Source: Owenia fusiformis
Lineage: Eukaryota > Annelida > Polychaeta > Sabellida > Oweniidae
DNA: 64,000 bases
Assembly (NCBI GenBank): GCA_903813345.2
Contig: CAIIXF020000008.1
Coordinates: 32,760,867-32,824,866, forward strand
Reading direction: 5' to 3'
Shown piece by piece: positions 25,121 to 35,116 of this stretch. The notes under the pieces are model-generated. The model saw only the letters and a program-made list of their open reading frames with translations, was not told where the DNA came from and did not search any database. How positions within the stretch are numbered: position 1 is the first letter of the stretch; each line of letters starts with the position of its first letter. Made by a program: the position numbers and the translations under genes.

Positions 25121-26914
25121 AAGAATTGGTGCTATTGCTAACTGAAACGTAGATCAAATCTGCCGAAACTATTGAGGAATATAATAAAACAAAGTAATGG
25201 GACTCTTGTAATTGTTTGGATAACGAAAGAATAACGGAAACTATGATTATTTGGTATTAGGTTGTTCGTAGCCAGTAGTTTCTGGGGTTCGAACGAAACA
25301 TGCAGTTTTCATCATTTTGAGCACTTTTCAAGTCATTCTGAGCTGAATTGTCAAAAAACTGAATTTTTTTAACTGACCTTCACTAACTAACTCATTATGT
25401 TTCGTAAAAAATACCAGTAATCAATTTGAGAAAAGTTAGATAGGCTAGTAATTAGTTAATTTTCATCAGCTATCTTATTTGGACTGCAGGTTGCTTTTGG
25501 CAGCGGCACTGTACGGTGCCAAAAATATTCTTATGTACCGTCCGGATCATGATTTCAGTGTGCCGATTTCGGGTGATATACAGGGTGGGCCAAAAAATTT
25601 TGCAACTTTTTTAAAAGGCTAGAAAAGTATCATAACATGAAGGTATTGACATAAAAATTGATTTACAGAAAGTTTAGGATTGGCATATTTTACCATTCAA
25701 ATATCTAAGCTTATACTGAGTTCTAATTTTTTTTACAGTTCTTTGAATATCAATGGTGAATTGTTAATGTGTCCCAGATTTACTGTTTTTCCAAGAAAAT
25801 GTGACTTTTTATGATTTTATGTGATCAACAATAACACAAGATGCCGAGATTTTATATGAAACACGATAACGTTAGTCTGACTAAACTAGATCGTATCGTT
25901 TTACCAAATATTTCTTAAAATAGTTGACGCAGTGTATAGCCAAATGGCGCTAAAATATTGTGTACAGTTTGTTGTGTTTTGTTTCTATTGTCCATGTCAT
26001 GAAATTAATTAATCAATAAATGGTAAATCTGTGTTACCCTAAATGCAATTTAGTTTTAATAAAATAGCATTCTGATAGAAATCTTGACTTTTCGTTTTAT
26101 TCCTAATCTCCACAACAAACCTTTATTCAATAGAAACTCATTGTATTCAACTACTCGTTCTTTACACCGTTCCTCAAACAATCACTTGCCACTAAACAAA
26201 TACATTTTACGTTTTTACAGCCTTGGCAAATTTTTCTGAATGGTGTCTTACAAAAACATTGAATTCAAGGTAAACATCGAGCTAACAATTTGCGCTTCTA
26301 CAGTCGCATAAAATGTAAAGATCAAAATATATGATTTTTAAAGCAATAAGAAGAAATTGATCAAGGAGAGAGGAGAAATAGAATCAGGAGTGTTTTATCT
26401 AATTTGTTCATCCCAATGTTCCGATAGTGGGGATTTAATTAAACATCGATCACAGTCACTCGAGAAAAGAAAGCATCTATTATTGGAAATACACAGAGAA
26501 AATCAGAATTGTAAATGACTGAAAAAGAAACCGATAGAATAGGAAATAAACAGGTATCATGTTAGAATTAGATTAGGAGGAAATTGATACTAAATAGAAC
26601 AAAGAGATATCATGTTAGAACTAGACAAGTAGGTCTATACTGTATATATACTTGGTTAGTATCAGGGAGATACAATAACAAAAACTCTCCGGAACGATTT
26701 ATAACCCAGCCATATAAATGGAAACATTCATACAAGATGGCCGTCATCATGATGAGCAAATATGACTATACCTGTAACAAGGTATCTGACACAATAAGGA
26801 AATATAGTGATAGCTGAGTGATAATATCATAAGTATACACGGGAACTGACTTAACACAACCGTCTGATTTAAAATGGAATAACTTCTATAGAAAGGTATA
26901 ATTCTAACTATATA
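25121..26914. other. intergenic; no gene seen
   Basis: Holds the 3' UTR of the unknown gene, including AATAAA at 25183-25188. There is also a fragment of the CAGGCC-type repeat (25262-25375) and a single CAGGGTGGGCC terminus (from about 25582) resembling one end of a mariner-type element whose other end I could not find. The remainder is AT-rich with no supportable exon. Confidence 0.5.
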
Positions 26915-27907
26915 TAGGGTGTCTCAAAAAAATGTACCCAAAAGTATATCAACACCATAGACAAACCAGTCAATATTTTCAGACATTTTTTGCATGGTCT
27001 TGTAGATAAAAGATGAAAGTTTTTCCCCCTTTGCACAGTTTTTAATTCAGTTTTGCCTTTTTGATATTATAACCTGTTACCTTTTACACCACATAGTCAA
27101 TGTAACCTCATATTTCGATGACAGTCATTATCCTTACTACTACATTGTTCATCACATTTGATATTTCTGGTGGAATGTTTTGATTTCTGTTCGGATGCTG
27201 GTCTTAAGTTGTTCTAGGTCTCTTAGCTTGGGTTTAGCATAAAAATGGTCCTTCAAATAGCCTCAGAGAAAAAAGTATGGGCCATCAACTATGGTGAATA
27301 GGGAGGCCCTCACAATGTCTTATAGCCCCCTTATACAAAGAGGTCAGAGGTTCAAGAAACTGCATTGGTTGGGATTCTAGTGTAGCTTTTGTTGTGTGTA
27401 TCAATTTGAGACCACTGTGTTTTCATTTGGATATCATTTGGTCTCCAGGCTAGCCTGCCTAACTCTGGAAGGTAGCTCCTGAATCATTTGCCGATAATTG
27501 ACCTGATTTATCTGTGTTTGTTCTGCCATCGTCATCCTCAAACACCTTTCTCTGTGGCTATTTCAAGGAGTGTTTTAATGCTCATTCCAAGCAAAAAGAC
27601 CTAGAACAACTTAAGGGCAACATCCAAAGAGAAATCTAAAACATTCCACTGGAATTATTATCAAATGTGATGAACAATGCAGCAGTAAGGAAACAGGCGG
27701 TCATCGAAATATGAGGTTACATCGATTATGTGGTGTAAAAGGTAAAGGGTTAAAGCATCAAAAAGACAAGACTGAGATAAAAATGGTGTATTGGGGAGAA
27801 AACTTTCATGTTTTGGCTACATGACCATGCAAAAAATGACTGAAAATATTTATTGGTTTATCTGTGCTCTTGATATACTTTTGGGTACATTTTTTTGAGA
27901 CACCCTG
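26915..27907. mobile_element. 993-bp Tc1/mariner-type element with long inverted repeats
   Basis: The ends are YAGGGTGTCTCAAAAAAATG and its complement, flanked by TA (26913-26914 and 27908-27909). The inverted repeats extend inward about 310 bp per side with mismatches. The interior (about 27230-27600) has no intact transposase. A minus-strand stretch reading LPSRVRQ vaguely recalls the C-terminal end of Tc1/mariner transposases, but this is weak. The right end lies only 43 bp before the start codon of the GPCR gene. Confidence 0.85.
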
Positions 27908-27950
27908 TATATTTAACTGCATACCGTCTAAGAGCTGGAGAAGGGAAAAT

Positions 27951-29438
27951 ATGTCTTCGAACGTGACATCCGCGGATACCACTGGATCTGGGGTTACTAC
28001 GGCACCCTCGCCCCTGGGTAGTACAACCGTAGCGCCTTCTGATAGTACTGTCGATAAGTTCTTTCTTGGCCTCACATATCAGCTCATTGTCATATGTGCG
28101 ATAGGATTCAATATCATCTTGCTGCTCATCTTCCTCAGAGTTAAACGCTTTAGAACTCCCGCGTATTGGCTGCTCTTGGATCTCGCTATAACCGACATCT
28201 TGGCTGCCTTCTTCTGGACTTTGCCAACTATGGTTAGCGCAGTTGGCTCGAGTGCATCCTGGGTGCCAACTGAAGGGTTTTGTAAATTTCAGGGATTCTT
28301 TTGTACCGCCTTCTTCTGCCATAACATGTTGACAGTCGTCTGTTTGGCGTTCGAGAGAGTTCTGAAACTAGTGAAACCCTCTAAATGGGAGGAATTATTC
28401 ACTAGTAATACCGTTGTGTTGCTGATCATATTTAACCTCTGGGTGTACAGTATCGTCATGTCGATTTATCCTCTCATAGGATGGGGAGCGTTTACATATT
28501 TTGAAGGACAAAAACAGTGTAGTTTTGACTTTGAGAAGAGTGTATCTCATTTGAATTTCTTGTTTATAACGTCATTTGTTTTTCCCGTGTTGGTAGGATT
28601 CATCTGTCACTATCTTATTAAACTCAAACTCCGCTTCATGAAAAAGCGAGTCGTCCCCGGAATGGGCGAGAAAATGGTTATCGAGGAAAACAAAGAAGCA
28701 CCTATGGATAGCTATGCAGCCAAACTAAAGAAACAACAAAACAAATTCAAACTAGCTGGAATGAAAAAGAACAAGCCCACGGTGGGAAAGAAAAGTAAAA
28801 GGAAGGGCAATGATGATGGTTATGCAAGTGACAGTAGCATGTCATCAAGCGACGAAGAAGATAAGAAAAAAGTGTCCACTGTTACTCGCAATGACCAGAA
28901 AAAGGACGAGGACTTTAAACCAAAACGCAAAAGAGTCCACGTCCTGACGAAATCAGACATCTCGTTGGCGAGAACATATTTCATTGTGTGGTTGGTGTTT
29001 AGTTTGATCTGGCTATTTTACTTCGTCATCAACTATATCTATACCTATAGTCCTACCACCGCTCTCCCTGACGGTTTCCTCGTCGCTGCTGTATGGTTCA
29101 CGCACATCACAACATTTATCAAGCCCCTTATCTTCCTTACACACGGCCCTTTTCGGAAATCAACCGCCGATGCTCTTTCCAGCCTGAAATCATGCAAGTG
29201 TATCAAAAAACAAACCCAAGAAGAAAAAGTAAAATATGATTTTGGGGTTGGTGAGTTAGGCAATTTTGATTATTTTGATGAAAAGCGGAAAGCCAGGAAG
29301 ACGACTGTGAAACGGCAGAGATATAAACACGAGTTGACTCCTCTCTATGACAATGATAATGATGGTAAAAAGATTGAAGAGAGTACGTTTGTCACAAAGA
29401 CAACAACAACAACAACAACAACAATCGATGTTAAATGA
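27951..29438 (+). CDS. class A (rhodopsin-like) G protein-coupled receptor, single-exon coding region
   Basis: 495 residues from ATG 27951; the in-frame GTG at 27864 lies in the transposon end and is not a credible start. The N-terminus is Ser/Thr-rich with NVT at 4-6 for glycosylation and no clear signal peptide. TM1 (about 38-62) contains GFN. TM2 carries LDLAITD. Cys111 at the start of TM3 and Cys190 in the second extracellular loop should form the conserved disulfide. The DRY position reads ERV (135-137). The third intracellular loop is very long (about 226-341), Lys-rich with an acidic serine cluster (SDSSMSSSDEED). TM6 (342-366) lacks CWxP, and TM7 has KPLIF in place of NPxxY. The GWG motif before Cys190 recalls opsins, but the retinal-lysine position appears to be His. 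Ligand unknown. The tail ends in eight threonines from an (ACA)n tract. AATAAA is at 29721-29726. Confidence 0.88.
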   Translation: MSSNVTSADTTGSGVTTAPSPLGSTTVAPSDSTVDKFFLGLTYQLIVICAIGFNIILLLIFLRVKRFRTPAYWLLLDLAITDILAAFFWTLPTMVSAVGSSASWVPTEGFCKFQGFFCTAFFCHNMLTVVCLAFERVLKLVKPSKWEELFTSNTVVLLIIFNLWVYSIVMSIYPLIGWGAFTYFEGQKQCSFDFEKSVSHLNFLFITSFVFPVLVGFICHYLIKLKLRFMKKRVVPGMGEKMVIEENKEAPMDSYAAKLKKQQNKFKLAGMKKNKPTVGKKSKRKGNDDGYASDSSMSSSDEEDKKKVSTVTRNDQKKDEDFKPKRKRVHVLTKSDISLARTYFIVWLVFSLIWLFYFVINYIYTYSPTTALPDGFLVAAVWFTHITTFIKPLIFLTHGPFRKSTADALSSLKSCKCIKKQTQEEKVKYDFGVGELGNFDYFDEKRKARKTTVKRQRYKHELTPLYDNDNDGKKIEESTFVTKTTTTTTTTIDVK

Positions 29439-29929
29439 CAGATATAACTTCCAGGCATGATAGTACTCAAAGATAAATCTGTATTAGCAGTTGAGACATA
29501 ATAATTCTATCAATTACATGATTTAATATCTAACGTATCGATACAACATCTCAAGGGTTTTCACCAAAGGAACAACCAACTCACTCTGATAGACAAAAAG
29601 TGATGTCATCAGCTAATGAATTGAATTCGAATAAGAAAATGTTTTTCACTTTTTATATTTTGTACTGTTTGGTGTTTTGTACTCTTTTTCTTTTTCTTTG
29701 AATTATATGTTCAACCACGGAATAAAAAGATTCAAAGGTACATGTACAAGAAAACATTTTTGAAAAAATGCTTTACCAGTAACTTACATGTTATCTTCTG
29801 GTTCAAAATAAAGTACGAAGACATACATTTAGGTGTACTTCTTTATTTTTTCAGGAAAGTATCATTGATACATCTTGTGTTAGGTGATTCTTTTCAAAAC
29901 TGTTAACTACATATAGAATAAATATTATT

Positions 29930-30830
29930 ACGTGTCGCAAAAAGGTGGCGCATTTGTTTTTTAAGGGTATCGCGTGAATGTAACTTTGATTCCCCGGATT
30001 ATAAGATAATATTCTAATTAAAGTTATATATCATTTTAAAGCTGTTTCGATGAAGATTTTAGATCAACTACACTCCGTTCACATTTTTTGCGCGTTCGTT
30101 TTTAAAAAAGAGTTTTTTACCAAAACATCTGGCAAATATCCCATGTTGACACGTTACATTTTGAATTATTTTTCGTCTTTAAACGCTCATAACTCAAACA
30201 ATATATGACTATTATACTTATTTTTTGTCTTGATAAAGGTAGATGGAAGTTTTATTTCAAAGGATGAATTTTAGTAAGCGTCCCATATTGTGACGTCATA
30301 GAGTCTGAAAAATAAAATCTGTTGACAGCGACCTTTTTTGCTCATTTTTTGGTACCTTCAACTTTTCAGGTGAACATTAAACAAAAAATACGAGATGACT
30401 TTTTAATAAATCATTATTTTGCTCCTAAACTGTAGTTTATTAATAAATAGTTGATTTTGTTCACAAAAGTATGTGTTTTCTGTTGTTTGTGGAAAAGTGG
30501 AGGACGAAAGGTTTTCAAAATTCATTAAAATAGGGCTAATTTACGCCATTCGCCTATTTTCAAGCACAGCAACACGTATATTTATTTCACCTAAAATATC
30601 AATTGATTCGTGTTTTATGATGCTCCTAACCCATTGTTAATACATATACAATATCAGATTTATTCGCCTTAAATATTTTGAGATATAGAGGCAAATGTGG
30701 AGGACGAAAGGATTTCCATAAGTGTTCATTTTTCTCAAAAACGTCACATTCTATCATGTTAAAAGCGAGGATCCTCTGGATTACGCCACAAAATGTGTAA
30801 CAATGCGTGCGCGAGCTTTTTGCGACACGT
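29930..30830. mobile_element. 901-bp DNA element present only in the left unit
   Basis: Starts ACGTGTCGCAAAAAG and ends with the exact complement CTTTTTGCGACACGT; the similarity extends a few more bases inward. The right unit lacks it (empty site near 36033-36040). The precise target duplication could not be resolved from the empty site. No long open frame is present, so it is non-autonomous. Two 'gtggaggacgaaagg' blocks lie inside. Confidence 0.85.
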
Positions 30831-30874
30831 CTATAAACTATATTAAAACAAACTGATAAATTTTAAAATGAATA

Positions 30875-31764
30875 CAGGGTGTTCAAAAAAGGCAACCCAA
30901 AGAAATCGGCATATCTTGAAAAATACTGGTTCAATTATGTTCATATTTTCAGGAAATAAAGAGGAGACTGTGTGTGTATAGCTCCGATAAATGGTTAGTT
31001 GTAAAACATGATACCTTGGACACCTGCTCAAAAGACAGTTGTACTAGGAAAATACGAAAAACGCAGTCAGTGGTGACTGCAACCGCAAAAATCTAGATAA
31101 CTTCCTAACTATAGTGTCCCGGCACAAATCATCTTCATTCACTGTATGGTGAATTTGTAGAGTGAAATCAAAATCACTTAAGGGACTTTACAGTCATGGT
31201 CGAAGTGCTTTCAAATCGCAGTCAAAAGCCCTGGTTCAGGCAGACTTAAGAAGGCATTTTGACCATGACTGTAAAGTCCGTGTAGTGATTTTGATGAAAC
31301 TCCACAAATTCATCACACATTAAATGAGGATAATTTGTGCCAAATCTGAAGTGCCAAAACACTATGGTTAGAAAGTTATTTGGTTTTATTGCTGTGGCAG
31401 TCACCTCTAACTGCGTTTTCATAGTACAACTGTCATTTGAGCAGGTGTCCAAGGCATCATGTTTTACAACTTTCTGACAACAGGAGCAATACATACACAG
31501 TCTCTTCTTTCTTTTCCTGAAAAAATGAACATAATTGAATTAGTATTTTCCAAGATGTAGTGATTTTCAATTAGCGTTTTTCGTATTTTGTTAGTACAAC
31601 TGTCTTTGGAGCAAGTGGCCAAGACATCATGTTTTAAAACTAACTAACAAAAGGAGCTATACATACACAGTCTCTCCTTTCTTTCCAGAAAATATGAACA
31701 AAATTGGATTTAGTATTTTCCAAGATATAGCGATTTCTTTGGGTTGCGTTTTTTTAACACCCTG
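30875..31764. mobile_element. 890-bp mariner-type element, left unit
   Basis: The ends are CAGGGTGTTCAAAAAA and complement, flanked by TA on both sides. Inverted repeats of about 100 bp carry 'atgttcatattttcagga'. An internal palindrome surrounds 'gactttacagtcatgg' (about 31170-31300). No intact transposase is present. The counterpart in the right unit is at 36082-36970, so the insertion predates the duplication. It lies downstream of the deiodinase 3' UTR. Confidence 0.85.
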
Positions 31765-31920
31765 TAGCTAGAATGGCAAATAGGAATTAGCCTAAAAGAT
31801 TTAAACGTGAGAAAATGAAAGGGAAATGGTGAATCCTTGGCCTTGTTCTTCATAAGATTCCGATTAGTTCGTTTGGTGTCACAGAACTCAGTGGAAAGAG
31901 CGAGCGAGGGGAAGCAAAAT

Positions 31921-31960
31921 ATCAGGAATAAGTGGACTTTTTTACACTTAATCCGTCATG
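31921..31960 (-). promoter_or_regulatory. SECIS-like hairpin of deiodinase copy 1
   Basis: Read on the minus strand, ATGAC starts the core and TGAT closes it. Between them, GGATTAAGTG pairs with CACTTATTCC (one T-T mismatch), leaving an A-rich apical loop with the required unpaired adenines. A lower helix GAGGG/CCCTC is available outside the core. This is the form of a eukaryotic SECIS, which recruits SBP2 and eEFSec to recode UGA as selenocysteine. It lies 300 nt past the stop codon, on the same strand as the gene. Confidence 0.8.
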
Positions 31961-32120
31961 AGTGTCATCCCTCTTGCGCTTCTCCGTTTTTAAATACTGA
32001 GCCTAGTTTTATTGATCGCAATATGTAATCGCCAAAATGCAGGTTGGTTTCGTCATCTTCATAAGGAATAACCAATGTTGTGTACAACCATGTATGATCT
32101 GCAATGCAGTCAGTCAGTTG

Positions 32121-32259
32121 TAATGCCTTGGTCACATTTGCTCCGATTCATCGGCAGGCCGATTGAGTGTTTTGTTCAATATTGTATTCAATTTTGAACA
32201 AAATACTCAATCGCCCGGGCGCCGTAGTAAAAATCGGAGAAAATGTGACCAAGGCATTA
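32121..32259. mobile_element. 139-bp hairpin MITE inserted just after the stop codon of deiodinase copy 1
   Basis: The ends are TAATGCCTTGGTCACATTT and its perfect 19-bp complement. The inner part also folds on itself around 'gattgagtgttttgttcaa'. It is absent from the right unit, where about ten bases sit between the same flanks. It begins 1 bp beyond the TAA stop codon (32261-32263, minus), so it lies between the coding region and the SECIS. Confidence 0.88.
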
Positions 32260-32260
32260 C

Positions 32261-32986
32261 TTATTCCATGGTAAACGTATGCAGCCATTTTTCTACAAGA
32301 TAGGGATGGTAACCCTGGGGTCCTACACCGCTTATAAACACCACAATTCCATCGTTGATAATGTATAACCTTTCGGGAAGCGCTCCGTAGCTTTTAGTAG
32401 CGAAATTCGTCATATCGTCGGCGAAAATCGAACAGCTCAAATTTGCGTTCGATTTCAGCATCCGTGCTGCTTCAATGCGTTCCTTTAAATTCCGATGCTG
32501 TTTTATCGTTACATTATTTGTGAAGTGCCAACCATCGACGGGATGAGATTCTTCTGTATAAATCTGGATGAAATCGGCGATGTTGTTATACTTACAGATG
32601 ATATTGCGAAATTGGCTCAACTTCGCTCGAAACGGCGGTCATGAATAACTGCCAAAATTGATAACCATTGGTCTATTTGGACGGATGAGCGAAGCGAGTG
32701 AACATATTGAATAATCCAATGAATATAGCGTGAAATCTATGTATGGTTTCCATATCCGAACTTTTCTGTTTTCAACTATGCTATACACGCGCCAACTGCG
32801 CTTTAACTGCTTTAATGTAAAACATTCTTTGATCACTTGTTCTGGAGGAATTCTTAGGATTTCCTTTGAGTTTGTTGGAAGCCATTTGCGTGGCATTAAA
32901 TAGCGCATCACCACCAATGCGATCTGGAACACTAACACTCGTAAAAGCGTCTGTGATGTCCGCAAAACACGTCTGCAGTACTCCAT
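32261..32986 (-). CDS. iodothyronine deiodinase (selenoprotein), copy 1
   Basis: Thioredoxin-fold membrane enzyme that removes iodine from iodothyronines. The coding region is one exon of 241 residues if TGA at 32641-32639 is read as selenocysteine (Sec116); it otherwise looks like two abutting frames. A membrane helix lies at about 12-30. The active site reads INFGSYS-Sec-PPF. It is followed by ADFIQIYTEESHPVDGW, with Glu146 and His148 at the positions of the conserved catalytic Glu and His, and by ALPERLYII near the C-terminus, as in vertebrate DIO1-3. Human DIO1 is of similar length (249). Pro rather than Ser follows the Sec-Pro pair, as in DIO2/DIO3. A splice-acceptor-like CTCCTTTTACAG ends 9 nt before ATG, suggesting a 5' UTR intron. 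The SECIS is at 31921-31960. Confidence 0.93.
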
Positions 32987-33083
32987 TTTATATTCCTGTA
33001 AAAGGAGATAAACAGAGTTTATGTAAATGTTAAGTTGTCTAAGTTTACTTTATTTAAAATGAGGCGAATGGAAGTTTTATTTA

Positions 33084-33480
33084 CAGGGTGATCGGAAAAA
33101 AGTTCCCTTCTAGTTTTTGGAATAACTTTCTGAAATATGAAGGAATCTCCATAAATCTTTTTGTTGAGAGTTATTAATTTAGGAAATTGGTGGTACTTAC
33201 ATAGCACAACAACTTAGAGATTTAGATATATCATATTTTCCATGGAGACATGCTGTGAAGCCAAATCACTAAAACGTGTTAAGAAACCTGTCTTCCTTAA
33301 ATTCCACCTAATATATACCGTGGGCAGAAAACTAGATTACGCTAAATCTTAAAATCATAGAAGCAATATAAGTACACCACTGTTTTCTGCATTAAACACT
33401 CTATATACACAAAAAATCTGATCTCACATTTGAGAAAGTTATTCCAAAATTAGGGGGTAACGAATTTTCTGGTCACCCTG
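33084..33480. mobile_element. 397-bp mariner-type MITE upstream of deiodinase copy 1
   Basis: The ends are CAGGGTGATCGGAAAA and the complement of TTTTCTGGTCACCCTG, with TA on both sides (33082-33083 and 33481-33482). Paired 'ggaataactttctgaaa' and 'gagaaagttattcc' motifs extend the inverted repeat. It sits about 100 bp upstream of the deiodinase start codon, in the probable 5' UTR intron or promoter. It is shared with the right unit (38146-38540). Confidence 0.85.
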
Positions 33481-34540
33481 TAAATTCGATTCAATATTGA
33501 CAAAATCATAAAATATCAAAATAACTGACAGATGTTAAAAAATTAGCAAAAATCTGTTCGATCACCAATATGTCATTAATGGCGTTGATAACATAGATCA
33601 GCCGTGTAACCTTGTAATTGACACTGATCAAGTCACGGTTATATTGCTAATTGTTAACTTTGCAAGTGAACTGTCACCGGGTAATGAAACGAACGGTACA
33701 TCGTATTTTACGTATGTCTAAACCTTGCACAGCAATTTTTGAAACGATGATTTAATTTATAAAAAATGAGTAACACGTACAGGTACCTGTTATACTTTAA
33801 ACGAAGACTTTTTCATTCTGAGTGTCCAGACTCTCCTTACATGCTGCTTGCAAGAGGCTCTACAGCGTAGTGCGATTAACTTCTTTTGGCAATGTGGTGT
33901 CCTCTAGGTGCCTCTATTTTGCCCGAATCAAAACACACATTTGACTAGCATGCAACATCGTCATTCGTCATGATGCAGGGTTTTGCAAACTATCTTTGCA
34001 CACCTTCACCTTTTAAAATGTATGTTTAAATTTAAATAGTCTGCTTCCTCCTGTTAAAAACTTTATTCTATTTGCCGAAATGCTGTGAATGATTTATAGA
34101 AAAACAAGCTTTTTTATATTGTATATATTATAAACACTTTTTTGTTTAATTCTTTTCATATATTATCCCTGATTAAATCCTCAGCCTCCACACCTCGTAA
34201 AACCTACTTTTATACGAAAAGGTGACAGCAAAATAATCGAAAGGGACGGATCATTTTAGGAGGGGTTTGCTTACAATTTTCGATTTTAGATTTAAGCCCT
34301 GGACTCAGAGCAATGTGGACTAAATCAGTAGTATGGGAGCTACTCACTTCTTCCGGTAGTGCAGTGCAGTTAGACGAAATACTGTGTTCGGATTGGGTGG
34401 AATCGGACACACCTTGCCCAGTTATGTGTGAATCTTATAAAATCCACTGGTTCAAAACAGAATGAAACTGATTTAGGTAAGTCTCACCCAATACAATGGG
34501 CGAAAGATATCCGGACGTCTATAACACCCGAGTGCAAAAA

Positions 34541-34705
34541 CAGACCCCTAGCCAGCTTTTGTCAAGGGGTCAATTATTTTTTTAAATCCAGAAGGGTTCG
34601 ATTTTGACAATTCTGACCAAAAATCACCCAAGTGCTCAAAATAGTGAGGATAAGCATTTTAAGACTATTTGCCCGACCCCCCCCCCCCCCTTGGCTACTG
34701 GCCTG
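34541..34705. mobile_element. CAGGCC-family short element, left unit
   Basis: Begins 'cagacccctagccag' and ends 'ttggctactggcctg', with a poly-C tract near the right end. It is a diverged member of the family at 14319-14537 and is shared with the right unit at 39593-39766. Confidence 0.65.
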
Positions 34706-34914
34706 ACAAATGTTTAACATTCTCCTTTTTCGATGATGTTTGACGTCACTTTATGAAAACGTTACTTTATCGATATTGACCGCATTTTGTCCATTATTTT
34801 GGACAAAATGCTCAAGTTACTGTCATTACTCAAGTTACTGTCATTCTGCTGTATCATGGCTGCATTTTACTATATATGATTATCTTTCAATTTAAATATT
34901 ACAATAGGAACTGT

Positions 34915-35116
34915 CTGGCGGATCCCCTCGGGTGGGCTCAAAAATGGCCTTTTTGGGCATAACTTGGCCTTTCGGGCCTCTTCTAGACCAAATTATCAAA
35001 AATGGGCCTTATTTTTTCAAAAATTGGGTTTGATCAGTTTTTGGCTTTAGGAGCTCATTTTTTCCTGACTTGAAATACCACCCCCCGCCCCTCTCTATAG
35101 CTTTTGGACCCGCCAG
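34915..35116. mobile_element. GGCGGATC-family short element, left unit
   Basis: Begins 'ctggcggatcccctcggg' and ends 'ggacccgccag', with the family's 'ggcctttttgggca' interior. The right-unit counterpart is at 40041-40236. Confidence 0.75.

Noticed and set aside
27864-27950. In-frame 29-codon extension upstream of the GPCR start
   Set aside because: It starts at GTG and is translated from the terminal repeat of a mariner-type element; ATG 27951 is the sensible start.
32639-32641. TGA as a true stop that would break the deiodinase into two genes
   Set aside because: The family alignment continues directly past the TGA in the same frame, the position is the known selenocysteine site, both duplicates keep it, and a SECIS-like hairpin follows.
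34210-34410. 66-codon minus-strand open frame, repeated at 39262-39462
   Set aside because: Its conservation is explained by the 5-kb duplication; part of it is a dispersed repeat and it has no motif.
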